64,000 nucleotides of DNA from Acidobacteriaceae bacterium (GCA_025462885.1 JAOAPN010000004.1:496001-560000); one strand, 5' to 3'. Positions 51,921-60,807 are shown, counted from the stretch's first letter. Program-made: numbers and translations. The notes: a model not told the origin generated them from the letters alone.

Positions 51921-52835
51921 ATGAAACGTTTCACCTCTCCAACTCTGCTGATGCTCGCCGCTGGCATGGGAAGTCGATACGGCGGACTGAAACAACTCGA
52001 CCCGGTGGGGCCTGCCGGAGAGACGATCATCGACTATTCGATCTACGATGGCGTGCGTGCCGGCTTCGGCAAGGCCGTCTTCGTCATTCGTAAGGAGATC
52101 GAGCAGGAGTTTCGAGAGCGAATCGGGAAGAGATTTGAAGGTCGCGTCCCGGTCGAATACGTCTTTCAGGAACTGGACAGTCTTCCTTCTGGATTCACCG
52201 TGCCGACCGGCAGAGCGAAACCGTGGGGAACTGCACACGCAATCCTCGTTGCAGCAGATGCCATCCGCGAGCCGTTCGCCGTGATTAATGCCGACGATTT
52301 CTACGGGGCAGAGAGCTACACGGTCTTGGCCGGGCACCTGAAGTCCGGAACTACGAACCAGGCTGACCAGGCGATGGTTGCCTTCGTTCTCAGCAAGACG
52401 CTCTCTGACTTCGGTGCCGTGTCGCGGGGCATCTGCGACGTGGAGGGAGACGGATACTTGAGAGGTGTCCGCGAGATGACAAAGCTGGAACGCGATGGGC
52501 AGGGCGCCAGGAATGTCGGCTTTGATGGACAGGTCACTGCTTTCACCGGAGAGGAATTAGTCTCCATGAATATGTGGGGATTTACGCCCCAGGTCTTTGA
52601 GTGGCTGCGCGAGTATTTTGTTAAATTCCTGGAAGGCAATGGTTCGGACCTGCAAGCGGAGTGCTACTTGCCCAGTATGGTGGATGAACTGGTCGAAGGC
52701 GGACGAGCCCGGGTCAAAGTATTGCGGACGCCGGAATCCTGGTTTGGCATTACCTATCGCCAAGACCTTCCCCGCGTTGTAGAAAAGATCAGGGCGCTGG
52801 TTGAGCAAGGCCACTACCCGGGGAAGCTTTGGTAA
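51921..52835 (+). CDS. Sugar-1-phosphate nucleotidyltransferase-like protein
   Basis: 304 residues with the NTP-transferase opening LLMLAAGMGSRYGGLKQLDP, where the Gly-rich loop binds the nucleotide triphosphate. Then PWGTAHAILVAADAI and the metal-binding FAVINADDFYG. It is expected to make an NDP-sugar from NTP and a sugar 1-phosphate; base and sugar cannot be read from sequence. The next gene, 7 bases on, is a sugar-kinase-like protein that could provide the sugar 1-phosphate. Confidence 0.88.
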   Translation: MKRFTSPTLLMLAAGMGSRYGGLKQLDPVGPAGETIIDYSIYDGVRAGFGKAVFVIRKEIEQEFRERIGKRFEGRVPVEYVFQELDSLPSGFTVPTGRAKPWGTAHAILVAADAIREPFAVINADDFYGAESYTVLAGHLKSGTTNQADQAMVAFVLSKTLSDFGAVSRGICDVEGDGYLRGVREMTKLERDGQGARNVGFDGQVTAFTGEELVSMNMWGFTPQVFEWLREYFVKFLEGNGSDLQAECYLPSMVDELVEGGRARVKVLRTPESWFGITYRQDLPRVVEKIRALVEQGHYPGKLW

Positions 52836-52842
52836 AGATTCC

Positions 52843-53928
52843 ATGCATGATCTGAATCTGGGCTTGATCGCTTCCGCGTTTGATGTCGCCGGGGTGTTTC
52901 TCGCAGCGACGCCCTGTGGCAGCGGCCATATCAACGACTCGTACTGCGCTGTCTTTCAGTATCAGAACCTTCCTGTTCGCTATCTCCTGCAGCGGATCAA
53001 TCACCTCATCTTTCAGAATCCGGCCGCGCTGATGGAGAATATCCAGCGAGTGACCTCTCACCTTGCGACGCAGGCAGATGGAGACGGAACTGGAGGGCGG
53101 GGCGTGCTCACACTCATCCCGACGCGGGACGGTGATGCCTGGCTTGGTGATGTGAACGGCAACTACTGGCGGATGTATCGTTTCATCGAGAATGCCAGGA
53201 CCTATGACGTCGTCGAGTCTCCGGATCAGGCGTTTCAAGCCGCCAGGGCTTTCGGAGAGTTCCAACGGATGCTGGTCAGTCTGCCCGCTCCGCGACTGCA
53301 CGACACCATCCCGGATTTTCACAACACGCCGAAGCGATTTCTTGCATTGGAACGGGCGGCCGACGCAGACGTCGCAGCCCGTGTCGTGCTGGCTCGGCCG
53401 GAGATCGAGTTTGCACTGGCGCGGCGGTCTTTGACATCGGTCCTGCTCGACGCAAATCTCCCCGAGCGGGTCACGCATAATGACACCAAGTTCAACAATG
53501 TCATGCTCGATGACGCGACCGGCGAGGGCGTATGCGTCATCGATCTGGATACCGTGATGCCGGGCCTCGCCCCTTACGATTTCGGAGACATGGTGCGCAC
53601 GACTACCAGCTCCGCAGCGGAGGATGAGCAGGATCTTTCCAAGGTCGTCATGGAGTTTCCTTTGTTTGAAGCTTTGCTGCGAGGGTATCTGGCCTCGACC
53701 GGCGGTTTTCTAACACGGCTGGAGAAAGAACATTTGGTCGTCGCGGGAAAGCTGATCACCTTTGAGATTGGTATTCGCTTTCTGACCGATTATCTGGCTG
53801 GCGATACGTACTACAAGGTGCATCGGGGGGACCATAACCTCGACCGCTGCCGGACCCAGTTTCGGCTGGTTCGGTCCATCGAACAGCAGGAAGACGCGAT
53901 GGAGCGGCTGGTACGGTCGCTGGGGTGA
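52843..53928 (+). CDS. Phosphotransferase-family kinase, N-acetylhexosamine 1-kinase-like
   Basis: 361 residues from the ATG at 52843, just after the previous stop. Aminoglycoside-phosphotransferase/choline-kinase fold: nucleotide region GSGHINDSYCAVF and RYLLQRINHLIF, the catalytic loop VTHNDTKFNNVMLD (HxDxxxxN form, with Thr-Lys between) and the metal Asp in VCVIDLDTVMPG, then YDFGDMVRT. This HNDTKxNN pattern matches NahK, which phosphorylates GlcNAc/GalNAc at C1. With the upstream nucleotidyltransferase it would form a kinase plus NDP-sugar salvage pair. The sugar is inferred from family only. Confidence 0.8.
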   Translation: MHDLNLGLIASAFDVAGVFLAATPCGSGHINDSYCAVFQYQNLPVRYLLQRINHLIFQNPAALMENIQRVTSHLATQADGDGTGGRGVLTLIPTRDGDAWLGDVNGNYWRMYRFIENARTYDVVESPDQAFQAARAFGEFQRMLVSLPAPRLHDTIPDFHNTPKRFLALERAADADVAARVVLARPEIEFALARRSLTSVLLDANLPERVTHNDTKFNNVMLDDATGEGVCVIDLDTVMPGLAPYDFGDMVRTTTSSAAEDEQDLSKVVMEFPLFEALLRGYLASTGGFLTRLEKEHLVVAGKLITFEIGIRFLTDYLAGDTYYKVHRGDHNLDRCRTQFRLVRSIEQQEDAMERLVRSLG

Positions 53929-53991
53929 CAGCGATGAATCGTTTCATCGCTGTCGGGTAGGCCGTCAGGGTATCGGCGGAGGTGCGACCAT

Positions 53992-54936
53992 TTGCGGGGG
54001 CGCTCCGGGCTGTGTTACAAGCGATTCATACGCGAACTACGCGGCCAAGTGTTTGACGTGCTTGATTGGATAAGTGAAAAGATGAGACGACGCCCTAGAC
54101 GTGGACCGAACGAGTCGGAGTCCACTGGAAAAAGCGGGCAGGAGCTGCCTTCGAACCAGCTTGCTCCCTTGAGACCGACCTACCCGGAGGCATTGCCGGT
54201 CCGCCCTGCCGCCCCTGCGGAACCCGCAGCAAATATTGCCGCACCAGAGCCGATTCCGGCACGTATGCCGGAGCCGATCGCGGTGCCTTTTGAGCCGGCT
54301 ACATCGGAAAAGACCATGGTGGTGGAGACACAGCCGGAATCGCTGGGCACACCGCCGGCAGAGCAGACGGCGCTGAAGTCTCCGCGCGGGTATGTGGTGT
54401 TAACCATTGGGTTGCCGGGATCGGGTAAGACGACCTGGTACAAGCGGCGGGGGGTGACTCCGCTGTCCAGCGACCTGCTACGGACGCTGCTGTTTGACGA
54501 TATTACGGAGCAACGCTACCAGGGCCTGGTGTTTTCTACGTTGCGGAGTCTTTTGCGGGCTCGGCTGATTGCGAAGATGCCCTGGAATTATGTGGATGCC
54601 ACGAATCTGAGTCCGCATGAGCGCAAGCAATGGATCAAGATGGCGAAGAGCTTCGGCTACGAAGTTCAGGCGGTCTTCTTTGATGTGCCTCTGGCGGTCT
54701 GCATGGAGCGGAACAGCAAGCGGGAACGGGCCGTAACCGACGAAGTGATGCAGAAGATGGCAGAGCGTCTGAAGCCGCCTAGCTTTAAAGAAGGCTTCGA
54801 AAAGATTACGGTGGTGCGGGTGAAGGGCCAGCCGGGTTCTTTACCGGTGACATCGCCTGAACTGCCGGATTCGTCTGAAACTGCTGAGGTTGGAGAGCAG
54901 GGTGGGGCAGAGCACGCTCCGGAGGCCGCAGAGTAG
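53992..54936 (+). CDS. P-loop kinase (polynucleotide-kinase/AAA_33-like) with long disordered N terminus
   Basis: 314 residues from the TTG at 53992, nine bases after GGAGG; an ATG at 54082 is an alternative. Residues about 31-130 are rich in Pro, Ala and Glu and look unstructured. A kinase domain at about 132-280 has Walker A IGLPGSGKTTWYKR, DLLRTLLFDDITEQ, NYVDATNLSPHERKQW and the lid CMERNSKRERAVTDEVMQKM, the order seen in the T4 polynucleotide kinase / LigT-linked kinase group. The acidic tail is again disordered. The target, nucleic acid or metabolite, is unknown. Confidence 0.8.
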   Translation: MRGRSGLCYKRFIRELRGQVFDVLDWISEKMRRRPRRGPNESESTGKSGQELPSNQLAPLRPTYPEALPVRPAAPAEPAANIAAPEPIPARMPEPIAVPFEPATSEKTMVVETQPESLGTPPAEQTALKSPRGYVVLTIGLPGSGKTTWYKRRGVTPLSSDLLRTLLFDDITEQRYQGLVFSTLRSLLRARLIAKMPWNYVDATNLSPHERKQWIKMAKSFGYEVQAVFFDVPLAVCMERNSKRERAVTDEVMQKMAERLKPPSFKEGFEKITVVRVKGQPGSLPVTSPELPDSSETAEVGEQGGAEHAPEAAE

Positions 54937-54965
54937 TTTCTTTACGGAAGATCGGATCTATCGAC

Positions 54966-55715
54966 ATGCCCAGTGCCGGCGTTGCGTTCGCGAAGGTGAG
55001 CTACACGCTGGCAGGTGGGCATGTTTTATTGCGTGAGATCTCGCTGGAGCTGGAGGCCGGGAAGACGACCGCTCTGCTGGGACGAAGCGGATCGGGCAAG
55101 ACGACCCTGCTGCGCATGGTGAATGGGCTGGTGGTGCCTACCTCAGGTGAGGTGCGGGTCGGCGGCAAGGTGGTAGGGGCCGGAAGCTTGATTGAACTGC
55201 GGCGGGGGATCGGGTATGTGATCCAGGAGACCGGGCTGTTTCCGCACATGACGGTGGAGCGCAATGCCGGGCTGGCGATGGAGTTGGCGGGGCGGGCTAC
55301 CCCTGAGAGCGTGAAGCGTGCGGAGGAGGTCCTGGGGCTTGCTGGGCTGGACGTTGCGGAGTTGCGGGGGCGGTATCCGTGGCAGTTGAGCGGAGGGCAG
55401 CGACAGCGAGTGGGGCTGGCGCGAGCGTTGGCAATGGATCCCGAGGTGCTGCTAATGGATGAGCCGTTCGGCGCGCTCGATCCTATGACGCGGGCGGAGA
55501 TGCAAACCATGCTGCGGGGCCTGCTGGAGCGGGTGAAAAAGACAGTTCTGCTGGTGACACACGATCTGGATGAGGCGCTTTATCTGGCGGATCGGGTGAT
55601 CTTTTTGGAGACCGGTGCGGTGGTGGCGGATCTGGCATCGGGTGAGGTTCTGGGGTCGGAGATTCCCGCAGTGAAGCAGTATGTCGGTGCGGTGCATCGA
55701 GCGGTGAAGATATGA
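54966..55715 (+). CDS. ABC transporter ATP-binding protein, osmoprotectant (OpuCA/YehX) type
   Basis: 249 residues. Walker A LLGRSGSGKTTLLRM, Q-loop GYVIQETGLFPHMTVERN, signature LSGGQRQRVGLARAL, Walker B VLLMDEPFGALDP and switch VTHDLDEAL. The early GYVIQETGLFPHMTV is typical of glycine betaine/choline importer ATPases. It shares a 4-base ATGA overlap with the permease gene. No CBS domains, as in the YehX branch. Confidence 0.93.
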   Translation: MPSAGVAFAKVSYTLAGGHVLLREISLELEAGKTTALLGRSGSGKTTLLRMVNGLVVPTSGEVRVGGKVVGAGSLIELRRGIGYVIQETGLFPHMTVERNAGLAMELAGRATPESVKRAEEVLGLAGLDVAELRGRYPWQLSGGQRQRVGLARALAMDPEVLLMDEPFGALDPMTRAEMQTMLRGLLERVKKTVLLVTHDLDEALYLADRVIFLETGAVVADLASGEVLGSEIPAVKQYVGAVHRAVKI

Positions 55716-56341
55716 AGGGCTTCGTCCAGTCGTATGGGTGGGAGATCGCGCGGCTTACGTTCGAGCATCTCTGGCTTACGCTGAGTGCGATGCTGCTGGC
55801 GGCGGCGATTGGGCTTCCCCTGGGGATCTTGCTCACTCGCAAGAAGGCCTGGGCGCGGCCGGTGATTGCGATTGCCAATGTCGTGCAGACGGTCCCTAGC
55901 CTGGCGCTGTTTGGATTGCTGCTGCCGGTTCCGTGGCTGGGCGAGAATGCGGCGCGACTGGCGATTCTGGCGCTGACCGGGTATGCGCTGCTGCCGATCC
56001 TGCGGAACACCTATGCGGGGGTGGGGAGCGTCGATCCGGCGCTGGTGGATGTGGCGGAGGCGTTGGGGATGACGCAGTGGCAGCGGCTTCGGAAGGTGGA
56101 GTTGCCGCTGGCGGCCAGTGTGATTTTGGCCGGGCTGCGGACGGCGACCGTAACGTGCGTCGGAGTAGCTACGATCGCTGCGGCGATTGGAGCGGGCGGA
56201 CTGGGGGAGCTAATCTTTCGCGGCGTGGCTTCCGTGGATAATCGGCTGGTGCTCGCTGGAGCGGTTCCGGCTGCACTGCTGGCGCTGGGAGCGGATGCCG
56301 GGCTGGGCTGGTTGGAGAAGCGGCTGGCGGTGCGGCGGTGA
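55712..56341 (+). CDS. ABC transporter permease, osmoprotectant type
   Basis: 209 residues with five or six membrane helices and the binding-protein-dependent permease loop ALVDVAEALGMTQWQRLRKVELPLA (EAA motif, residues about 112-136). PLGILLTRKKAWARPVIAI is typical of OpuCB/YehW permeases. It overlaps both neighbours by four bases, so the three-gene importer is translated as a unit. Confidence 0.92.
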   Translation: MKGFVQSYGWEIARLTFEHLWLTLSAMLLAAAIGLPLGILLTRKKAWARPVIAIANVVQTVPSLALFGLLLPVPWLGENAARLAILALTGYALLPILRNTYAGVGSVDPALVDVAEALGMTQWQRLRKVELPLAASVILAGLRTATVTCVGVATIAAAIGAGGLGELIFRGVASVDNRLVLAGAVPAALLALGADAGLGWLEKRLAVRR

Positions 56342-57255
56342 AACGGGTTTTGCTGCTGGGGTTCGCTTCTTTGCTGGTGAGCTTCATCGGGTGTGCTCCG
56401 CCTCGTTCGAGTCGGGTGGTGATTGGGGCTAAGAACTTTACGGAGCAGGTGGTGCTGGGGGAGCTGCTGGCGCAGGAGATTGAGGCTGTGTCCGAAGCGG
56501 CTGGGCACCCGGAGAGGGTCGAGCGGCGGTTTTACCTGGCGGGAAGTTATATCTGCCAGCAGGCGCTGGTGAGTGGGCGGATCGACGGCTATGTGGAGTA
56601 CACCGGGACGGCTTTGACTGCGATTCTGAAGCAGCCTCTGCCCCCGGTCGGGCATCGGGACGCGGCTTCGGTCCGGGCTACGATTACGAGGTTTTACGCG
56701 CAGCGGTACGGGGTTAAGGTGGAGGCTCCGCTGGGGTTTGAGGATACGTTTGCGATGGTGGTGCGCGGGGCGGACGCGCGGCATTTAGGGATTAAGGCGA
56801 TCTCGGATGCGGTGCGGGTCGCGCCTACTGCTGCAGGCTGGCGGCTGGGGGTGGGGTATGAGTTTCAGTCGCGGCCGGATGGATTGGTGGGGCTGGAAGC
56901 GACGTATGGGTTGAAGTTTGCGGGCGATCCGCGGACGATGGATTTGGGTCTGCTGTATCGGGCGCTCTCGGGCGGACAGGTGGACATGGTGGCGGGGAAC
57001 TCTACCGATGGGCCGATCCGTGCGCTGGGATTTGTCGTGCTGGAGGATGATCGGCACTACTTTCCTCCCTACGAAGCGGTGCCCCTGGTGAGGGAGGATT
57101 CCCTTAAGTTGCATCCGGGGATTCAGGTGGCGATGGATCGGCTGGCGGGGAAGGTGTCGGCGGATGAGGTGCGGGCGATGAACGATGCGGTGGATGGGCA
57201 GCACAAAGATGTTGGGGATGTGGTGCGGACGTTTCGGAAGGGCAAGGGCCTGTGA
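56338..57255 (+). CDS. ABC transporter substrate-binding protein, OpuAC/ProX type
   Basis: 305 residues, GTG start overlapping the permease stop as GTGA. Lipoprotein signal (LLLGFASLLVSFIGC, lipobox FIGC). Mature part: VVIGAKNFTEQVVLGELLAQ, RIDGYVEYTGTALTAIL and GQVDMVAGNSTDGPIRALGF, the glycine betaine/choline/carnitine-binding pattern of the YehZ/OsmF group. Ligand residues cannot be assigned without a structure, so other quaternary amines are possible. Confidence 0.92.
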   Translation: MKRVLLLGFASLLVSFIGCAPPRSSRVVIGAKNFTEQVVLGELLAQEIEAVSEAAGHPERVERRFYLAGSYICQQALVSGRIDGYVEYTGTALTAILKQPLPPVGHRDAASVRATITRFYAQRYGVKVEAPLGFEDTFAMVVRGADARHLGIKAISDAVRVAPTAAGWRLGVGYEFQSRPDGLVGLEATYGLKFAGDPRTMDLGLLYRALSGGQVDMVAGNSTDGPIRALGFVVLEDDRHYFPPYEAVPLVREDSLKLHPGIQVAMDRLAGKVSADEVRAMNDAVDGQHKDVGDVVRTFRKGKGL

Positions 57256-57300
57256 GGCCTGCGACGAAGTTTGGTCGAACTGGTGTGGAGAGGAAGGACG

Positions 57301-57813
57301 ATGAGTAAAAACGAAGTGGAACCCTGGCTGCGGGGAACTTTAGTGGAGGTGGATGCGTTGCGGCGCGGGGTGCTTCATGCACTGGAGTTGGCCGCGGAGG
57401 ATGTGGCCCGGTGGTGCTCCGGGTTGAGTGAAGAAGAGATCAAGGCTCGGCCATACGGGATGGCTTCGGTGGGGTTTCATGTGCGGCACATTGCGTGCAG
57501 TTTGGATCGTCTGTTGACGTATGCGGAGGGGGCGGGGCTGTCGCCGGCGCAGATGACGAAGCTGCGCAGTGAGATGCACCCAACTCCACGGGAAGCCACG
57601 TTGATGGAGTTTGCGGAGGCGATTGAGGTAGCGGTGACGCGGATCGGTCGCTTCTCGCCGGATATGTATCAGGAGGCTCGTGGAGTAGGACGGGAGAAGC
57701 TGCCTACGACCGTCGGTGGCTTGCTGGTGCATTGTGCGGAGCATACGCAGCGTCATGCGGGGCAGGCAGTGACGACGGCCAAGGTGGTGCTTGGGATGCG
57801 CGCGGTGGGGTAG
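57301..57813 (+). CDS. DinB-family protein
   Basis: 170 residues from the ATG at 57301 with GAGAGGAAGG upstream. Four-helix DinB/YfiT fold: LRRGVLHALELAAEDVARW, SVGFHVRHIACSLDRLLTYA (metal-binding His), and LLVHCAEHTQRHAGQAVTTA (His pair of the metal site). The family includes metal-dependent thiol transferases and many proteins of unknown role. It stands alone after the ABC importer. Confidence 0.88.
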   Translation: MSKNEVEPWLRGTLVEVDALRRGVLHALELAAEDVARWCSGLSEEEIKARPYGMASVGFHVRHIACSLDRLLTYAEGAGLSPAQMTKLRSEMHPTPREATLMEFAEAIEVAVTRIGRFSPDMYQEARGVGREKLPTTVGGLLVHCAEHTQRHAGQAVTTAKVVLGMRAVG

Positions 57814-57856
57814 TATTCTCCTGCGGAAAGTTCCAGCAAATACAGGAGATTGAAGG

Positions 57857-58957
57857 ATGAAGATGGCTCGGGGTGTGTTGGTTGCAGCGTGTGTTCTTGG
57901 GTGTGCGGGTTCAGCGTTTGCACAGGGAGATTACTTCAGCAACTGGCCCGCGGGAGTATCGCCGCAGGAGGTTGGGAAGAAGGTGGCGGAGCACTTCGTG
58001 GTGAGCCCGCACCAATATCTGAACTCGTCGACCAGCCGGATTCACTACTCGGAGGTTGGTACATGGTACGGGGCGCTGACGTTTGCCAAGCTGACCAACG
58101 ACACGGAGTTGCGCGACAAGCTGGTGAAGCGGTTTGAGCCGCTGATGCCCGGAGGCGCGGATGAGAGGCTGATTCCGCAGCGACGTCATGTGGACGACTC
58201 GATCTTCGGCATCGTTCCGCTGGAGATCGGGATGCAGACGAAGGATGCGAAGTACCTGGACTACGGCAAGAGCTGGGCCGACCGGCAGTGGGAGAATCCG
58301 CAGCCGGATGGGTTGTCTGCGGAGACGCGCTACTGGATTGACGATATGTACATGCTGACGATCCTGCAGTTGGAGGCCTATCGCGCGACGGGCGATAAAA
58401 AATATCTGGATCGGGATGCGAAGGAGATGGTCGCGTATCTCGACAAGCTGCAGCAGCCGAATGGATTGTTCTTCCACGCTCCGGATGTGAAGTACTACTG
58501 GGGACGCGGGGATGGCTGGGTCGCGGCAGGAATGGCTGAGGTACTGAGCGAGCTGCCGGAGAATCATCTGCAGCGAGCACGTATCTTGAAGGGTTACAAA
58601 TTGATGATGGCCGCCTTGCTGAAGTACCAGGGTAAGGACGGAATGTGGCGTCAGTTGATTGATAAGGAAGAGTCCTGGCCGGAGAGCTCCAGCTCTGCGA
58701 TGTTCAGCTACGGCATGATCATGGGCGTAAAGCACGGTTGGCTGGATGGAAAGACGTACGGGCCGGCGGCGCGCAAGGCATGGATCGCGGTGGCGGGATA
58801 CATCGATCAGAACGAGGACATCACCAGCGTCTGCGAGGGGACGGGCAAGAAGGATGATCTGCCCTACTATCTCGCTCGCAAGCGTAAGACTGGGGACTTT
58901 CATGGGCAGGCTCCGGTGATGTGGACGGTGGATGCTCTGTTGCAGCCGGTGAAGTAG
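57857..58957 (+). CDS. Secreted glycoside hydrolase family 105 (unsaturated rhamnogalacturonyl hydrolase)
   Basis: 366 residues with a signal peptide (VLVAACVLGCAGSAFAQ). The alpha/alpha-barrel has RRHVDDSIFGIVPLEI, YWIDDMYMLTILQLEAYR (catalytic-type Asp near 160), FFHAPDVKYYWGRGDGWVAA, MFSYGMIMGVKHGWLD and GDFHGQAPVMWTVDALL. GH105 enzymes remove the unsaturated galacturonate left by rhamnogalacturonan lyases. It complements the GH28/GH106/GH35/CE12 enzymes elsewhere in the window. No lyase gene was seen here. Confidence 0.9.
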   Translation: MKMARGVLVAACVLGCAGSAFAQGDYFSNWPAGVSPQEVGKKVAEHFVVSPHQYLNSSTSRIHYSEVGTWYGALTFAKLTNDTELRDKLVKRFEPLMPGGADERLIPQRRHVDDSIFGIVPLEIGMQTKDAKYLDYGKSWADRQWENPQPDGLSAETRYWIDDMYMLTILQLEAYRATGDKKYLDRDAKEMVAYLDKLQQPNGLFFHAPDVKYYWGRGDGWVAAGMAEVLSELPENHLQRARILKGYKLMMAALLKYQGKDGMWRQLIDKEESWPESSSSAMFSYGMIMGVKHGWLDGKTYGPAARKAWIAVAGYIDQNEDITSVCEGTGKKDDLPYYLARKRKTGDFHGQAPVMWTVDALLQPVK

Positions 58958-58969
58958 AACGGAGTCGTT

Positions 58970-60169
58970 ATGAGCATGCGGCGGAGTGGCGCGAGGACGG
59001 CGCTTTGGATCGCGGGGCTGTGTGCGCTGCTGCCGCTGGTATGCGTGGCGATTCCGATGTATGTGATTCGGCCGTTTGTGCCGCAGGGACCGCGGGCGCT
59101 GGATTTTGCGCTCGCGGTGCGACATATCGGGCCGCTCCTTTCGACGGCGTGCGTCGTGGTTGCGCTGGTGATGGTGGCTTGGGGCTGGAGACAAAGTCGT
59201 CGCATGTCGGTGCGCGGTGGGTTAGCCCTGTTGCTGGTGATCGCGATGGCCGGGGCGTGGGGCACTCGTTTCAACATCTTCGAGAAAATGTTTCATCCGT
59301 ACGAGACCCCGGCCTTTGGTGGCGCGGATACTGCGAAGGTCGAGCTGGATGACAAGGTAATTGCAGTCCAGTTCGGAGACGAGGCTCGAGCTTATCCGAT
59401 TCGGACGATGGGATATCACCACATTGTGAATGACACGGTGGGTGGCGTTCACATTGCGGTGACGTACTGCACGCTATGCCATACAGGCATTGTGTGGAAC
59501 CGGATGCTGGATGGGCGGCTGCTTCATTTTCGTCTGGCAGGAATCAACAATGGGAATGCGCTGCTGCGGGATGAGGAGACGAGCAGCATCTGGCAGCAGA
59601 GTACGGGCGAGGCGATCTTCGGAGCGTTGAAGGGGAAGCAGTTGACGCTACTCCATAGCGATGAGCTTACGTTTGCGCTTTGGCGCGGGGAGCAGCCGCA
59701 GGGTCGGGTACTGCTGGCGGACGAGCCGTACGTCACCGAATACGAGACCAAGGATTGGGAGAAGCATATCGAGTCGACGCGGGTGGTGGTGGATACGACG
59801 GGCTCCGAAGCTGCACCGCACCAGTTGATGCTGGGGATTGCAGCGCCGGGAGGAAGCAAGGCTTTTCCGGTGGGAACGATCCTGCGGGAGGGTCTGATTG
59901 GGGACGTGGTGGGCGCGCTTCCGGTGGTGATTCTGGTGGGGCCGGATGGGGCTTCAATTCGAGTCTTTGACGGTCAGGGGATGACGTTGACGCGAGGTCC
60001 CCATGCGGGAACGATGGTGGATGCGGAGACCGGAAGTGTATGGAACTTCCGAGGCTGTGCGGTGGAGGGGAAGAAGGCAGGAGAGTGCCTGCGCGAGGTT
60101 GAGGCGCACAAGGATTATTGGTTCGATTGGATGCATCATCATCCGGGGACGAGTGTGTTCAAGGGGTAG
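58970..60169 (+). CDS. Membrane protein with DUF3179 domain
   Basis: 399 residues, 12 bases after GH105. Three N-terminal membrane helices lie at about 10-100. The DUF3179 domain reads KVIAVQFGDEARAYPIRTM, IAVTYCTLCHTGIVWNRML and RHRIAGINNGNAL-like strands (here LLHFRLAGINNGNALLRDEE). The conserved CxxC is CTLCH here, which also fits a CxxCH heme pattern by chance. Function of the family is unknown. A third Cys pair near the end (RGCAVEGKKAGEC) could be redox active. Confidence 0.85.
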   Translation: MSMRRSGARTALWIAGLCALLPLVCVAIPMYVIRPFVPQGPRALDFALAVRHIGPLLSTACVVVALVMVAWGWRQSRRMSVRGGLALLLVIAMAGAWGTRFNIFEKMFHPYETPAFGGADTAKVELDDKVIAVQFGDEARAYPIRTMGYHHIVNDTVGGVHIAVTYCTLCHTGIVWNRMLDGRLLHFRLAGINNGNALLRDEETSSIWQQSTGEAIFGALKGKQLTLLHSDELTFALWRGEQPQGRVLLADEPYVTEYETKDWEKHIESTRVVVDTTGSEAAPHQLMLGIAAPGGSKAFPVGTILREGLIGDVVGALPVVILVGPDGASIRVFDGQGMTLTRGPHAGTMVDAETGSVWNFRGCAVEGKKAGECLREVEAHKDYWFDWMHHHPGTSVFKG

Positions 60170-60198
60170 GGTGCGTTTCTCGATTGTCCGCGTCGGCA

Positions 60199-60333
60199 TC
60201 AGGAGAATGGGCGTTTCCATGTGAAGAGCTGGACCGTGGCGACCAGGAGCATGAAGGTCAGGATGCGGAGGTCGAGTGACGGTGCGGTGCGGGCTTCGAG
60301 GGTGGTGCGCTGGGGTGCGGTGGTGATGGCCAT
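60199..60333 (-). CDS. Small membrane-associated protein, 44 residues
   Basis: Short gene on the minus strand: starts MAITTAPQRTTLEARTAP and ends with one hydrophobic helix ILTFMLLVATVQLF and the charged tail TWKRPFS. GGAG lies six bases before the ATG, and the gene begins 27 bases after the stop of the secreted protein at 60361, so they form a unit. Single-helix layout suggests a membrane micro-protein. No family recognised. Confidence 0.55.
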   Translation of the reverse strand: MAITTAPQRTTLEARTAPSLDLRILTFMLLVATVQLFTWKRPFS

Positions 60334-60360
60334 GAGTGTCTCCGGGAGGGCTGCGTTGGT

Positions 60361-60807
60361 TTATTCAGCGGCTTTGAGATTGACGACATGGATGGGAAGA
60401 TCCCAATGGTTGGTGGTGAGTTCCCAGCGGCGATTCTCGGCCTGGTGGAAGGCGGGCTGGTCGGGGAAAAGCTGTTTGGCGACCTCAGACTCGGACTGGC
60501 CGGGCGGTGCGTCCTCGGCGCGGGTGATGATGATGCGGTAGTCCCACCGGGAGTCTTCGCTGGTGTGGAAGCTGGGTGCGAAGACGGTGTAGTCCTTGAC
60601 GTAGCCGAGCTGCTTTTGGCGTTCGAGGATGGTGAGTTGATATTGCTTGAAGAGGCGGAACCACTCTTCGTTTCCGCCGTAGCGAACGCGGTAGACCCAC
60701 TCGACGGTTACGAGCTTGGGAGCTTGTTGAGCATGAACTGCTGTGGCGGGCAGGATCGCGCCCAGGATCAGGGTGGCGGATAGCAGAGCTTTTTTGAAGG
60801 AATGCAT
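60361..60807 (-). CDS. Secreted protein of unknown function behind a Cys-rich leader ORF
   Basis: 148 residues with a clear signal peptide (ALLSATLILGAILPATAVHA). Mature part: VTVEWVYRVRYGGNEEWFRL, FKQYQLTILERQKQLGYVKD and DSRWDYRIIITRAEDAP. The compact alternating pattern recalls dimeric alpha/beta-barrel proteins, but no family can be named. It contains no Cys. It has a 195-base leader with a short Cys-codon ORF and a long stem, and is followed by a 44-residue micro-protein gene. Confidence 0.75.
   Translation of the reverse strand: MHSFKKALLSATLILGAILPATAVHAQQAPKLVTVEWVYRVRYGGNEEWFRLFKQYQLTILERQKQLGYVKDYTVFAPSFHTSEDSRWDYRIIITRAEDAPPGQSESEVAKQLFPDQPAFHQAENRRWELTTNHWDLPIHVVNLKAAE

Noticed and set aside
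59470..59490. CTLCH in the DUF3179 protein as a cytochrome c heme site
   Set aside because: It coincides with the family's conserved CxxC, and there is no distal ligand pattern or cytochrome domain; the His is probably incidental.
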